Shown here piece after piece: positions 27,282 to 39,907 of a stretch of DNA of 64,000 nucleotides (the first letter of the stretch is position 1; each line of letters begins with the position of its first letter). The notes under the pieces were generated by a model that did not search any database, was not told where the DNA came from, and saw only the letters and a list, made by a program, of their open reading frames with translations. The stretch is from Strix aluco (lineage: Eukaryota; Chordata; Aves; Strigiformes; Strigidae): positions 79,473,937-79,537,936 of the forward strand of contig NC_133932.1 in assembly GCF_031877795.1 (NCBI RefSeq), in the 5' to 3' direction. Made by a program: the position numbers and the translations under genes.

Positions 27282-27616
27282 CCTCCCGCCGCCGCCAGCG
27301 CGGACGGACCGCCCGCCCGCCCGCCCGACCCGCACCTGCCGACGGCCCCTCCTCACCCCCCCGCCATGGGCCGCCCCGCCCTGACCGCCGCCGCCCCCGC
27401 TCCGCGCCCGCCCGCCCGGCGGATGCTCCCGGCCGCGGCGGCTCCTGGGCGGCGCTGCCGGCGGCGGGGCCGCGCTCACGGGCTGCGGCGCGGCTGAGGT
27501 GGGGCGCCGGCCCCGCCCCCTCCTTCCCCTGTCACCACGGCAACAACCAACCGGCCGGGGTGGGGGGGCCGCGCTGAGGAGGAAGAAAGAGCGGGGAGGA
27601 GGGCGGGCGGCGCCTC

Positions 27617-27626
27617 GTCACGTGGC
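27617..27626. promoter_or_regulatory. CACGTG E-box 1 (USF/MiT-type) in RAP2A promoter
   Basis: The sequence GTCACGTGGC contains a perfect CACGTG core with flanks close to the GTCACGTGAC motif bound by USF and MiT/TFE factors. It lies about 340 bases upstream of the RAP2A start codon. Binding is inferred from the motif only. Confidence 0.45.
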
Positions 27627-27702
27627 GCCGCCCCGCGTCGCGTCCCGTCCCGTTCCCCCCCTCCGCCGGAGGGCGCCGGCCAACCGGCGGGCGCGGCTGC
27701 CG

Positions 27703-27708
27703 CACGTG
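27703..27708. promoter_or_regulatory. CACGTG E-box 2 in RAP2A promoter
   Basis: A second perfect CACGTG, in the context CGCACGTGACG, lies 84 bases from the first. Paired E-boxes in a CpG-island promoter are typical for USF or MiT-family regulation. CpG methylation would block many such factors. Confidence 0.42.
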
Positions 27709-27894
27709 ACGCCGACGGCAGCAGCGACTCGGCGGCTCGCGGCGGCGGCTGCCCGTCCCCTCCCGCCCCCCGCCCGGCGCTGTCGCCGTGGAGACAGCGG
27801 CCCGCCCCCGCCCCTCCACTCGGGCCTGCTCCGCCACGCGCTGCCCCGAGGGCCAACCAGCGGCGGCGCAGCGATCACGCGGCAGGCGGCTGAG

Positions 27895-27899
27895 CCAAT
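27895..27899 (+). promoter_or_regulatory. CCAAT box (NF-Y type)
   Basis: The sequence GAGCCAATGGG fits the NF-Y consensus, including the flanking G residues. It is on the plus strand, about 610 bases upstream of the RAP2A ATG. NF-Y boxes work in either orientation and usually lie 60-100 bases from a start site, which would suggest a distal RAP2A start or a divergent plus-strand start. Confidence 0.4.
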
Positions 27900-28330
27900 G
27901 GGAGCGCGGGCTGGGAGCGAGCGGGGGTTGGGCGGGCGCTCGGCGGCCCCGCGCCCGGAAGTGGCTGTCAGGGCCCGCGGCGGCGGTGCCGGGGCTGTCG
28001 CTGGAGGTGGGGAGGGCGCGCTCGCCCCGGGAGCGGCCTGTAGCCCGAGGGGGAGCTGGCGTCGCACCGGGGGGGTGCAGGGCGGTTGGGTGAGACGGCG
28101 GCGGCGGCCCCTGCGCTGCCCCCTGTCCCGGTAGGTGGACGGCAGTCGGGGAGAGGGAGAGGCCTTTCTGAGCCGCCCGAGGGCACATCCCGTGCAGGCT
28201 CCCGGTTCCGCTTCCCGGTTTGCTGGGGGAGGGGGCTCTGGCGGGGTGAGTTCTTGCTGTTTTAAACCTGGCGGTTCTCCGGAGGCTGAAGGTGTCTGTG
28301 GAGGACCCGAGGCCACCGTGTTAATCTCAC

Positions 28331-29459
28331 TCGTGTGTGCAGAAATAAATGGGATTCACGAAATCTAACGCACCGTTCCTGTGAGCGTTCCCTTTGAATG
28401 CGCTGTGATCGTCATGCTGGCGTATGCTTGCAAGGGGGATGCCGTTAATTGTTTGTTACTAATGAGTGCCTACCTCCTCAACCCCTTCTGATAGAGACAG
28501 AGGGCCAGGAAAGATGGTGGTGCAGTTTGAGAAAAACACTCCATCTAAACAGTACCAAAAATGAGAATGATTGACATTAACGGTTTCTCATGGGAACCAG
28601 TATCACTCTGGAAAGATGCTCACATTTGTATGCTTGTCTTTCTACTGTGCAACAGACTCCTTAACCATCCCATTTTTTTCCCTCAAACACCCCTGGCTGG
28701 AATGATTTGATATAGGGAGAAAAGACTTTATTTCCATTAGAGAGGCTTAGGGTTCAGCCAGAGCTGCTATTCAGATACTTTCTGAAAGCTGTCAGAAAAG
28801 GAGCTCATTCCTGGGGTTGCATTTCTTGCTGTGTTGTTCTTCCCTTTGCATTGTCATGTCTTCATCTTAAATAACGCCTAAGGTGTCAGCCTGCTCTCCA
28901 GACAAGTCCAGTTCTGCTTCCTTGTTGACTTGTTTTCATGTTTCCAAACCTAACTGGGAATTTTGAGTGGCAGATGTATTTCTGGCTTTTTGGAGCACTT
29001 TTGTCCTCCATCTGAGTCTTCTGGTTAAATGCTTGCCATGTGCAGTGTTCTAAGCTTTTTAGTGTTTTGCTTGGGCCTTCTGTTTGGCTTTTCCTCTGTA
29101 TGTTGTTGTTTTGTGGTTTTTTTTCAACTGCAAAGCTTCAAAACAAATTTATCTTAGTAGGATGCCCATAGCTTTGGTCTGTCTAGAAGAAAGAAAATTA
29201 TTCGCTGGCTTCTCACAGTGCCCATGTAGTCAAAAACCACCAAAGCAAAACCAAAACCCTACACATCTGTGTGATGTAAATATATTCAATACCAAAGAGA
29301 TACATGGAATTTTTTACAGGACTGTTAGAATCCATTTGTAAATGTTACAGAGCCTTGTCAGTCTAGTCACAACTGAGTAATAATTTCAATGAATAATCTC
29401 ATTTCTGTTGGTGACTTGAGACCTTCAAATAATAGAAATGATCCTACAAGAACATGTAA
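28331..29459. other. Intergenic, no gene seen
   Basis: Ordinary AT-rich sequence beyond the CpG-island edge. Short open frames on the plus strand show no recognisable protein and no codon structure. A divergent noncoding transcript from the RAP2A island could cover it, but nothing in the sequence proves this. Confidence 0.6.
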
Positions 29460-30250
29460 TAGCACAAAATGCAAGATACTGCATGTATGGATTAATAAGT
29501 ATTTGTAGCATAAATCTGGGAGCCCTCCAGCAGAGTAATGGGAAAATACCTGGGTTTATTAGTCAGCAATGAAAGGAAGCTGCCAATTTAATGTAGTTGT
29601 GAAGAAACAAGTGACTGTGGCATGCACACAGTCAAGCTTCTGGGTGACTAGTGAGACGTTACTGTGTCCAGTTCTGATAAACCATGTCCAGGAAAAGATG
29701 TTCAGAAATACACAGGGGAGGGTTACCAGAAAAGAACAAATCTTATCTACAAGAGTACACTGGGAATATTAACCTAGGAAAAGCAAATGCGGAGAAGGGT
29801 TGTGGGTAACCAATAAGGCAAGGTAGAGTCAAGCTCAAGCGAATAGGCATTTAAGCTAATGAACAATACTGATAGAAGAGCATGGATCTAAACTGATTAT
29901 AATCTAGATAACTCACAGTTTTCTGTCTCAGAGGACTGAAGGTTTTGCCTTCTGTTAAGAACAGTGAAAGATGAACATGTCTAACAGGCTTTAAAATGTG
30001 TTGTGGTTCAGGACAGGAAGATGATGTGCAATCATACAAAATAGGTTTAAGTGATCTGTGTTGAAGGGAGGAGATTTGGGCCTCCCTTCTTACTCATCCT
30101 GAGACTGGAACAATCTCCTGATGTTCAGTACTTCTCAGAAAGAAGCTGTCAGCTGCTGGTTCATGATGAGGATGATGATTAGAGTGAGAGGACAGCGGTT
30201 CAGAAAGAGGTTACAGGAATGCTCCCACTGGAAAGATTTACACCAGGTGT
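29460..30250 (+). mobile_element. Old CR1-type LINE relic, plus orientation (degraded)
   Basis: The plus strand shows degraded versions of CR1 ORF2 3' coding sequence: AAAATGCAAGATACTGCATG (tracking the KCKVLH region), a stretch resembling the LVDEKL/MSQQC region, then GTGAGACGTTACTGTGTCCAGTTCTG (the [13 protein letters not shown] region). Beyond about 29800 similarity fades. The copy is frameshifted throughout and looks older than the other two. Limits are approximate, and other L2/CR1-clade elements are possible. Confidence 0.5.
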
Positions 30251-32651
30251 TTGGTCTCACAGATTACTGAGTTTGATGAGCAGCAAAGTGCTTTTTCACT
30301 TAATAATGATAGTGGGGTGACATGTGCAGGGACTAAAGAAACACGTACAAAACTGAAATATAGAAGGACAGTATGTGTAGTGTGGAGGATGGAAAAGAAA
30401 AGGCAGGATGGTCAACTGGAGGAGATGCCGGATGCCTTGAACAGATGACTGTTCCTAAGGCTCTCAGCCACTTCACTTGTGAGGCTGAACACCTTCTCAT
30501 TGCCCTGTTATTCTAGCCTTCAACCTTGGCTGATTTTGGTTTATCTGGAGAGAACGACAACATTGAAAATTCAGCTAATAAGCGCCAGAGGCTCAGCCCT
30601 GAAAACAAATGCAGTATCAGTTATGTGAAGTTATTTATAGTGAGGTGGAGAACATGGGGCCGTGTAGGTGCTGCCAATCTTTTATGCACATTGCTTATGC
30701 TTTTGCTATTCTTTACCAAAGAGTAGGGGGGAAAAAAAGAAGTAAATTTCGGGGGAAGAGAAACTTCCTGCCACAAAAGACTGAACTGGGCAAGGCTTGC
30801 CAGGCAAATATCTCAGGCCACAGCATGTTTTCTCAGCGTGACTTCCTTTGCAGCTTCTCACAGGAGACTCAGGAGTCGTCTCGTCCCTCTGTGCTGTACA
30901 GCTGGGTTTTTGCCGACTTCCTAAGATTTAGAAACTTCAGTTTTATTGCTCACTTCTCAAGTCTTTTTATGTCTTATATTGAACTATCATATTTCAAACT
31001 TCAGCAGCCTGCGGCTAACCACACTGTTTTATGATAGGCTGGAGTTTCTCAATAAATATTGAATTTTTATCTTATGCAGAAACCACCATACTGTTTCATA
31101 ATTTTTTTGCTAGCTATTGTAGCCTCTGACTACACGTTAAGTTATGTGTATGAAAGGGGAAGAAGGCCTCTAACATCTATTTTCATTCCAAAGGCGGTAA
31201 TTCTTCAGTAGTAACAGCATCAGTGGCAAGATGCAAACTGGAGCAATATGAAAAATGGGGAAATCTATAGCTCCCTCCCTCTGAGAGCTGATGATGGTCT
31301 CCTGACACCAAAGCACAAGAGAATGTGTGAAATAGAGCCTGTCTACTCTACAAACTGTTCTAGTGTATATTTGTTTTCCGTGGTCTTTTAAGTGCATGTT
31401 AGTAGAACAACAGTGATTTCCTGTCCTTGCTTACTGTCATATTTTTACATTCAGGCTGTCAGTGCAGTTCTGTCATCACGTGGATTGCTCCTGACCATGT
31501 GTCATTACAGTATTTTAGGAAGTGTAGCCAGTGTTAAAGATTGAGATTATGTTTAGTCTTTAATATTTCTTGCTAAATTAATTATCTTATTAGAACTGTC
31601 CATAAAGTTGTTACCAAATTCAGGATGCAGTTAACTGGAGTGAAAGGTTTTCTTTCACTCCAAAAACTTTTCTTACCCTATCCTTGTCATTTTTAGGTGA
31701 TCACACTGTTAATTTCTCTTTCATCCCAGCAGTAATATTGTCCCTTTTTTTACTGACTGCAAAATTGTAGGTGTTTGGCATCTTTGTTCATGAAAGCAGC
31801 AGCTTTCTAGAGGAGAGCAGGAACCACCTGAGCATACCTGTAAAGGTAAAAGAGGTTGGACCTCCTCCTCTGTCCTGTTTGGCAGCGGTCGGGTGGCAGC
31901 TCTGATCGCCCAAGAGCCCTACCAGTGACAGCAAGCGCTGTCTGCAGCCTGGTGGAGGGCGTGGAGTGGGATTTAATTTACTGCACTGGAAGAGCATGTT
32001 TTGGAAGCTAGGTTTCATTAACTTCACTGCTTGCAGGCCAGTTTGGGTTTGCTGGGGTTTTTTGTTTTGTTCTTAAGGAAATCTAAGCACTTGTTTTTGA
32101 AGGTATAGTGGGTGTGCTTTTCTTTTGTAGTGGTGAAACCGAGTGTGAGCTTTGAGTGAGATGACTTTTGTGTCTGTGTTAAGCCTTACTGCAGTCAGGG
32201 GTGCTCTGTGCAAAGGTGAGATAGCAGCTCTCCAGAGACCTCATTATAAGGTCGGAGTTGAAATTTGCAGTGATGAAATGCAGTCATCAGTGTTTGCATT
32301 GGTTGGGGTTAGCAGTTCTCTGAGCGCAGGGAATTGCCCATGTACCATCCTGGGCTTAGTGCCCTAAGGTGGTAAACTAGAGTGCGTGGGGACTGAAGCT
32401 TAGCTGATCCACTGAGTGTAGTAAGTGCGATGGTGATCAGCATTGTCCATTGCTGTGCTTTAGTTCTGGTAAGTGGTTTTGGGAAAATAGTTTACAAATC
32501 TGAGGTAAGTGCTAGGAAATTTGTGGCAAAATTGAGAATTTAGCACTTGGATTTTCAGCAGTCAAACATGCTGAGTGGGGAGATCTTAAACCAGCTGATT
32601 GAAATGTTGCACGGGCAGGTCTTTTCTCCTCAGTTTAAATTGCTTATAGCC

Positions 32652-32692
32652 TTCATTTAAGCATATTTAAGAGATTCATTTAAGCATATTTA
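32652..32692 (+). repeat. Short direct repeat, 18-base unit, period 23
   Basis: TTCATTTAAGCATATTTA occurs at 32652-32669 and 32675-32692 in the intergenic region. Confidence 0.8.
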
Positions 32693-34150
32693 GAGAAATA
32701 GTCTCTTGCACTTTCTGCGACTCCATAGGGGTGTAAGCAGGCCCTGCCTGCTTGCTGTGTTAGTTCCCCAACCATGCCCAGACCCACACCACCTTTCTCC
32801 TTCTTACACCTGTGCTGAGCCATTCCAGCTCACTGAATTTGTAGAAAGCGAATCCAGACTAGAAATGCAAATTGTTTTATAATTGCTAGCTGCCAGGGAC
32901 TTAACCATGAAAGAGGAACAGAGTTAACGCCTAAACCCCCACCTATTGCTTCCCAAGAGACTGTTTTGTGTTGTGACAGAAAACAAACTACATTACATTC
33001 CAGCCGAACGAGATTCAATTAATATGTTTTACCTTGTAACTAGAGAGGACAAGACATGTGAACACAATTACTGTGGCTCCACCAATAGATAGTCATTAAA
33101 TTTCTGTACCTGCCACTTTCAATTGTGTGCTCCAGTCCCCAGGGTTTGGGGATTTTTTTGTTTTTTACAGTTTGAAAGAGATGGAGACGATAGGAATAAG
33201 CATACCAAAGTCTTTGCTCAGTCATAATTTAATGTGATAAAACCAGAAAGAAGCATTAAGACTTCGGTCCCATGGGTTCATTTCAGAGGATGGCCAGTTT
33301 GGTAGTTTTGCACATCGGGGCAGCTTTCTGTTGTTATCATCTCATTAATGTTTTTTACTGACATTGCAGATTAACCGTTCAAAGGAAGGGGATCACTTGT
33401 CGAGGGGTAGGGCTGACTTTTTTTAACTACTTACGCAGTCAGATAGCTATCCCTGTCACGTAATAAGGTCATCGTGTTTAATTGAAGATGGTGGTTAAAT
33501 TTAAAACGAATAATTGCTCCTGGCCCCTCTTTTATTAAGAGTGAAAAATTTGATCAAGCCATTCCCCAAAGCACCAAGAAATGGTTTAGCTCGTCACCTG
33601 ATTTTTACTGGTTTTGGTGGAGTTTTGGTGGACTTCTGCTGATGTATTACGACATTTCACAAGAAGGTTTTCTTTGCTTCTCATAAAAGCAAACAGGAAA
33701 CCTTGGTGGTGTTATTAATTTTAATGAAAAGCTTCCATGGCATATCTAAGTTTTGTAAGAAATACTTACCTGCCAATACAGTTAAATAGCTATCATTCAG
33801 ATGTAGGTTCAAAACAGGGGAAGTCAGTTTCAGGATGTAAAAAAACCACAGTAAAATAAACTAAAACCAGCTAATTTATTATTCCATTTGACTGTTTCTT
33901 TCTCCTTATGATGTTCAAAAATAAATCAATTCAATCACAAGACTTAAGAGAAAGTGAAGATAATGATAGTCTCTTCTTATTAAGGTACAAAAGTCTTGCA
34001 GTATCTGTCACAAGTCACATAGCCATTTTTTTTCTGAGTCAGACTTGAAAGGAAATAAGTTTAACTCCTCCTTTTTAATAACCAGAGTATAAGCATCGGG
34101 GACTTGTATCTCACAAGTGTTAGATTTCGTAGGCGTCAATAAAAATTTAA

Positions 34151-34169
34151 TATTACTGTTACAGTAATA
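34151..34169. repeat. Inverted repeat, 9-base arms around one base
   Basis: TATTACTGT-T-ACAGTAATA, intergenic. A short AT-rich inverted repeat with no assigned role. Confidence 0.5.
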
Positions 34170-36719
34170 CTTTCTTTTTACATGGTTATTTTGAGCAAAA
34201 TATTCAGAACTGAATCAAATCGTAAGATGCCTTAATTGCTGTGTGTTACACTGTAAATTAAAATAAGATTTCCAATGCACTCTTCACATATTTATTTCTT
34301 ATAGATACATTTTCTTAAAAGAGGCAGCATTTAATCTTCATCTCATGTAACGAAATCATAACTTATATCAGTTCAATTCAGTACAAGCCCTAAACTGAGT
34401 AGGTCATTTTGGTACATGTCCGCATAGACGCATTTGTTCTGGATGTTTGGATTTACATCATCTGTTCTGGGCAGTGAAGCTGGTTGCTCCACAGAGTATC
34501 CAGATCAAACAGCAAAAGAGTCCTGAAAGGCCCCTGAAGAGAGGCAGGTTTTAATCACAGACCACAGAGACGTAGGTTTTAAGGGGGCTGGCCACTGCCT
34601 GGGGGATGTGAGATCCCCCGATAAAGACTCAGCAGCCAACTTGTCAGCGAACGCTGACCCTGTCTTCATACACAGATAGCTGGACAAGTGTGCCCAGCAA
34701 AATCATGGGCCCACACTCCCTCCTCAGTGAATGCACAGCAGTAGATAGGAGGTAATTTGGGGACATGGGTGTGGGGAGGCAGGTCTCACCTGTAGAGTAA
34801 CTTGTCTCTTTCTACCTGAAGGCCGCCTTCTGGAGTTGCCAATTCTGGGAGCTTGTTGAGCCCAACCTCTAATTAGTGCAACAGGAAGTTTTAACTAAAT
34901 GCTTCAGAATTGTGAGTTTTATATATGATCTTTATCAACACAGGAGTTGCTAACCACTGGCCTTCAAAGATAGGCATTAAAGGCCTGAAAAAATCTGTGT
35001 TCCTATACTACTATTAGATTTGCCTTTTAGTCTTTAGATATTGTTGCTTCTTTTTTCTGCTTCATTACATTAAATTACATTACATACATTAAACATTTGG
35101 GTTTTTTTAACAGAAGCCAGGAGTCTCATGTTCTTGATTCCAGTAGCTGGTGCTTTAAGAATATCCAATATCATAAATTCATAATAAAATCAGAAGTTTT
35201 GGCAATAGTGACCATGGATGGAGTAAAAATAGCTCAGCAATCATTCTGAGCCCGGAGGAAAGATTCATGCAAGGGAAAACCGAAAAGGAACTGAGTTTGT
35301 GAGGTGTACGAAACTCCCATACTCTTCTTTAGGTCTTCAGTGCTGTATGTGAATGCAACCCTGTGACTACTGCTTTTGAGCAAACTTTCAGGGCTGTGTT
35401 ACAGTGAGAGGCCTATCCTACAAGAGCGAGATATGCATGCATATGCTACTTTAAAAAAGAACCACAGCTCATTTGTTTGAGGAAAATAATACAGAGTTAG
35501 CTCCATCTTCTCTTTGCATTTCCTCTTTAAACTTCAGTGAGGGCCAATATGATTGCAGGTGGATTCTTGCAAAATGATTTGGGAGCAACTCAGAACACAC
35601 CAAACAAATCCGTAAGATTAGATTTTCCAGATTTATTCAGGAGCTTTCATATAGATCTGGTCCCACTGCACAGAGCTGAACTTTATCAGGATAGCTTTTC
35701 TGGGACAGATTCCAAGATTTCCTCATGGGTTTGGGATGAACATAGTGGACATATTAGATGACTGATGAATGCCAGAACTGCTCCATGACAGTCTTCTCAA
35801 GGTGCTCAGTGTCTGCTAGTTTCTCTCTTCTTTCTGGTTCTCCTGTCATCTTCCAAGTCAATGTTTTTCTCACACTTGGATCTCTTTTCCAGTTACTCAG
35901 CAATGGAAGGAAAAATGCATAACATTTTGTATTCAGGAAAGAGTTTGATGCAGCACTGCAGCAAGGGGCTTATCTCTTGGTCTTTTTTTTCATGGTGTCA
36001 TAATTCTTGGTTCTACATTTGCTGCAAATCTCTCTTCCTCATGTGGCTTCTTCTTGGCTTCCTTCTCTTTTTAATGTGGTGTCCTCACTACATTAAAACG
36101 CCTCTTCCCCAAGGCTGTGCTTTTGTGGTATGTTAGCTCTGACGGGGAAACCAGATGACCAAATTCCTACTCTCCCCCCTAGCTACTCACCATATCATCC
36201 CCCGGTAGTCTCTCATTCAGTTAGCACAGAGCCTTTGGGCTCCAACACACCATTGCTCTTCCTTTTTCAGTCACTGCCAGCAAGGCTATTGCTGCAGTTT
36301 GAGGCACTGTAGGAAGGAAATCAGCACTATTCTGGTTTAAAATTGTGATTGCATTTATGTGATTGGTATTTTCTACCTCTTGGTACAAAAACCCCACCAA
36401 CACTTTGATTAGAAGTTCAGCATTTGCAAATTCTTCAGCTGTATCACATCCTGATATCCCAGCCCTGTAAACATTCACTGGTTGGTATAGCTCTCAGTTT
36501 CTGAAATCACCCATGAAGGGGGTTGCTTCCACCCCTACAGAGGGACAGCACTGAAGCATCTTACTCAGAAATGTCAAAATCACTGCCATGAGCAGCTACA
36601 ACTGAAACATACTGGAATTTCTTTAAAGCCACAGGAAAAATAGGCTAATGGGTGGGTTTCAGGAGATCACAGAGGTCACACTGTCCTGTGAGGCAGTTTG
36701 AGTGCATCAGGGTCAGTCC

Positions 36720-37560
36720 TGATGGATGTCTGCACAGATGCTTCCTGAAAACCTCATGCGATGGAGGTGCCATGACAGCCCTAAGCAACCTATTCCCACA
36801 TGTTGCTGTCTGCACTGTGTTAGTTTGAGGTTCAACATGAATCTCCTTTCCTGTAATTTAACCCTGTTATACCTTGTCCAGTTCACTCAGGTCGTAAAGC
36901 CGCATGTTCCCTTTTCAGCAGAGTTTTAGGAACCTTAATAAAATCAGATTTTCCCCTTGGTCTTCTCCAGGATAAAAGTGCTATGGGCAATGCTGTCTAG
37001 ATATCTGATTGAATTTGCATCTTTACTGGAGTTTTTCTAACTAGAGCATCCTTTTCGTGAAGCAGAGCATTCCAGACTGGACACAGTACCTCAGCTCAGG
37101 CCTTCCCAGAGCTAACTAGGGAGGACTCACTTAGCTACTTGGCAGGGTAGGCTTCTGTGTGTATCTACTGGTGTTATCTGGAACTTCTCTTTACAACAAA
37201 ACCATGGTAGAGTTAATTCATGTTAAGCTTGTGATCTGTAATTAACCTCTCCCACCCAGTTCCTTCATGAAGAACTTTTGCTCAGCTAGTTGCATCTCAT
37301 CCTGATTTTGTGAAGCTGGTTATTCTTACCTAAGTGCAGTACCTTGCACTTGTCTTCACTGAATTACATCATGTTTTTCATACTATTTTTTCCCAATTTG
37401 TCAAGACAATTTTTAATTCTAATTTTGTCCTTCAATGTACTTGCAGGTCCTTCTCAGCTTTGTATCATCCTCAGATCTAATAAGCATCATCTGTTCCAAC
37501 AGATGTAATACACCAATAAGTGACTGGTTGCTGGATTGTTCCCTAATCCAATAAGTATTT
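36720..37560 (-). mobile_element. Old CR1-type LINE relic, minus orientation
   Basis: The plus strand reads like the reverse complement of an ancient amniote CR1. Recognisable stretches, in order, are a 3'-region equivalent (CCTAAGCAACCTATTCCCA), CAGACTGGACACAGTACCTC, GCAGTACCTTGCACTTGTCT, and CAGCTTTGTATCATCCTCAG. These appear in the same order as in the younger CR1 at 45-46 kb but with many substitutions and indels. No long reading frame survives. The subfamily is not assigned and the ends are approximate. Confidence 0.72.
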
Positions 37561-39887
37561 ATTATTTTTACTGTTATTACATAAGAAACTAGATTTTAGC
37601 AAGTTCAGCAGCAGTGTCTGTCAGATACAACTTAGAGGCATCTGCTCTGTGATCACAAAAGTGATGGCAATGCAGAGTACAGAGACCTGAGCCAGCTAGC
37701 ATAGATGGCACATAAATACTCACTAAACTTGAAATAGTAATTAGTAGCATAATTTGCACTGCTCCATCTAATTCTCTAGGTAGTGGTTTCTTTTTTTCCT
37801 CTGAGAAGCTTATATCTGCAAAAACTTGCTGCCTGTTTAGGTTTGGCTGTACCATTGATCATGTCCCCAACTGAAAAAAAAAAATCATCATTTAGGTAAA
37901 AATTGTGATTGCTCAGCTTTTCCATGGGGTGGGACATAATTCACCTCAAAAGCCACATTCCATTCAGGCAGCTGTTAGTAAAATCTAATTGTTTAATAGA
38001 AAAGCCTAATTAATAATACATGTCGCCATAAAACTTCCTTATATTTACTTTTGCTTCCTAAAATTTGCATCGCTCTGTCATCAAATGTACTCTTGCATCA
38101 AAGGTACCAATTGCTTACAAATCAAATTCTTGATTTGCATCCATGCAAAGGAAAGAAGAAAATCCTGAAAAAGTCCAGGATTGTGTTCACCGCTGTCTTT
38201 GGATAAAGATGCAAGACTCCAGTGTAAATACACAGAGGCCACAGAGACCTATGGGAGACCCACCCAGAGTCTGAAGAGCTGGGGCTATGGTATTTAGACT
38301 CTGCGCTCACTCCAGATATGCTGTTTTGGGGCCTGGAGCCATGCAGTGGTGCTTGTGGCATGCTGAGGGAGTCAGTGGGTTTGTGGAGGTCCAGTGCCAC
38401 ATGGGCACGGTGCTCTTCAGTTGGGCTTCCTGCTGGTCCAGGTGCCCGTCAGTGCTCCTCGCCCCCATGGGACACAAGGATGCCTGAAAGCAGGGGCAAG
38501 TCTGCAGGCAGTATCTGCTGGAGGCTGCTCAGCTGATCTGTTGCTTTATATCAGTCATTCATTTAAGTTAAAAAAATTTTAGTGGGCCATTCTCAGTAGT
38601 GTCAGCTGGGAAGGCATCAGATAATATGAAGGAGACAGATAACCTGGAGACTACGTAAGTATCCAGGGAGGAATCGTGGAAAGCCTTGGTCCGGAGAGAC
38701 ATCATCACACGTGTAGCATGCAGCAAGTGAGATCTGCTTATTGGATGAGAGCTGGTAGTAAATCAATGAAAATTTGAGCTGGGAGAGCACAGGGTAAGGG
38801 ACATTCCTTTCTACGCAGCCCTGGTGTGGAGGGGTCTCCTGCAGTACCACCCCATGGCTTGGCCTTTGTGCCTAGATCACCTGCAAAGGTGGTTTAAGAG
38901 CCCCTAAGTCATTCAGGTGTTTGAAAAACGTTACTCTATATAGCTTTTCGGCTGCAGTCCCTAATAGGATACAGCAGGGAATTTGTGTCCCTGAAGTAAT
39001 TTAAAAGTTGTTTGGAACAAAAACCAGAAAATAACCATTTAGATCTCTAAAATAATTCTTTACAAGAAGAAATAGCTTCAGTTTAACATGGGAGGAAGAG
39101 AAACCAAGCCAGTAGTAGCTCCAGATCAAACACAAACAAATGTGCTGTGTGTCAGATGGTGATAATATCCAGAGCAGCACTATACCTGTATGTCTGCACT
39201 GTGGTGTAGGTATGGCTGCAGTTCATACTAGGGCTAACTGCACATGTGGGGACTGTGGCGATGCAGCCTGGCATGTATGTGTGTGTCTGGGGGGAATAAA
39301 CGTGTCCCCCATGCTCCCTACAGGGTGGTACTCAGTGGGTACTGGAGCTCCATCTCATCTGAAGGTGAGGTGGGTGCGTATCTATGTTAGCTGTGGTTAT
39401 ACGTGTAACCATTGTGCTGGCATGCCCAATGCCTGTTTTAGAGAAAATACATTTCTATGAGTTAACCTTATGTTTTTCTTGGCACAGAGGGAGATATGAA
39501 CAGCAAAAGTCACTGGTCACTGTGGCCCTGAAATGTTGTCTTAACCGTACAAATCAGCCACCACATGTCTAGTTAAGGACTAGCTTTTCGTAAAACACTC
39601 TTGCAAACAAAGTTTTGAAATTATTAAAACAGTGCTGGAAAAAAAAATGGTGGTGTATTTTAAAAAGTGGTAATTCAATTTGCATATATTATCTAAGTAC
39701 TTGTGTGTTTACATGTAAGTGTATTTTCTCCCTATATGCGTGTGTACGTAAACAGGCTCAAACCCAGCCATGATCAAGAATTTTTTAGAGTGGTTAATTC
39801 TTGCCTGTTTGAGCAGGAAATGATATTTTTTCATGTTCTAAATTTTATAGATAGCTGTCCAGATAAAAATGGTGATAATATAGTTAG

Positions 39888-39907
39888 CACACACACACAC
39901 ACACACA
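39888..39907 (+). repeat. (CA)10 microsatellite
   Basis: Ten uninterrupted CA units in the intergenic region upstream of RAP2A, likely to be length-polymorphic. Confidence 0.92.

Larger units (their letters stand above)
26400..28330. promoter_or_regulatory. RAP2A: CpG island promoter of RAP2A
   Basis: This is the only long GC- and CpG-dense block in the window, with abrupt edges against AT-rich flanks. It covers RAP2A exon 1, the 5' UTR and about 1 kb upstream, as expected for a TATA-less housekeeping promoter. It contains many GC-box-like GGGCGG/CCGCCC runs, two CACGTG E-boxes and a CCAAT box. Long open frames on both strands (for example 211-252 codons) are artefacts of low stop-codon density in GC-rich DNA. 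The transcription start is probably between about 27.3 and 28.0 kb on the minus strand. Divergent plus-strand transcription is common at such islands but nothing here proves it. Confidence 0.85.
30251..36719. other. Intergenic, no gene recognised
   Basis: No recognisable coding exon or intact repeat. It includes an exon-like open stretch at 30517-30650 discussed as a finding, two short repeats, and chance frames up to 141 codons (30609-31034) that resemble no family. A mostly T-rich plus strand explains several Phe/Leu/Ser-rich frames. Confidence 0.55.

Noticed and set aside
27282..27479. 66-codon in-frame extension upstream of the RAP2A ATG
   Set aside because: It has no ATG; the apparent start at 27479 is GTG. 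Its composition is Gly/Arg/Pro 5'-UTR-like, and the family starts at MREYK, which has a good -3 A context.
27499..28316. Several 200-230-codon frames on both strands upstream of RAP2A
   Set aside because: CpG-island artefacts: mutually overlapping, Arg/Pro/Ala/Gly-rich, no recognisable domain.
39140..39460. Cys-rich 106-codon plus-strand frame
   Set aside because: The Cys come from TGT/TGC in a TG-rich stretch. Spacing fits no known Cys motif, there is no signal peptide, and no clear exon boundaries.
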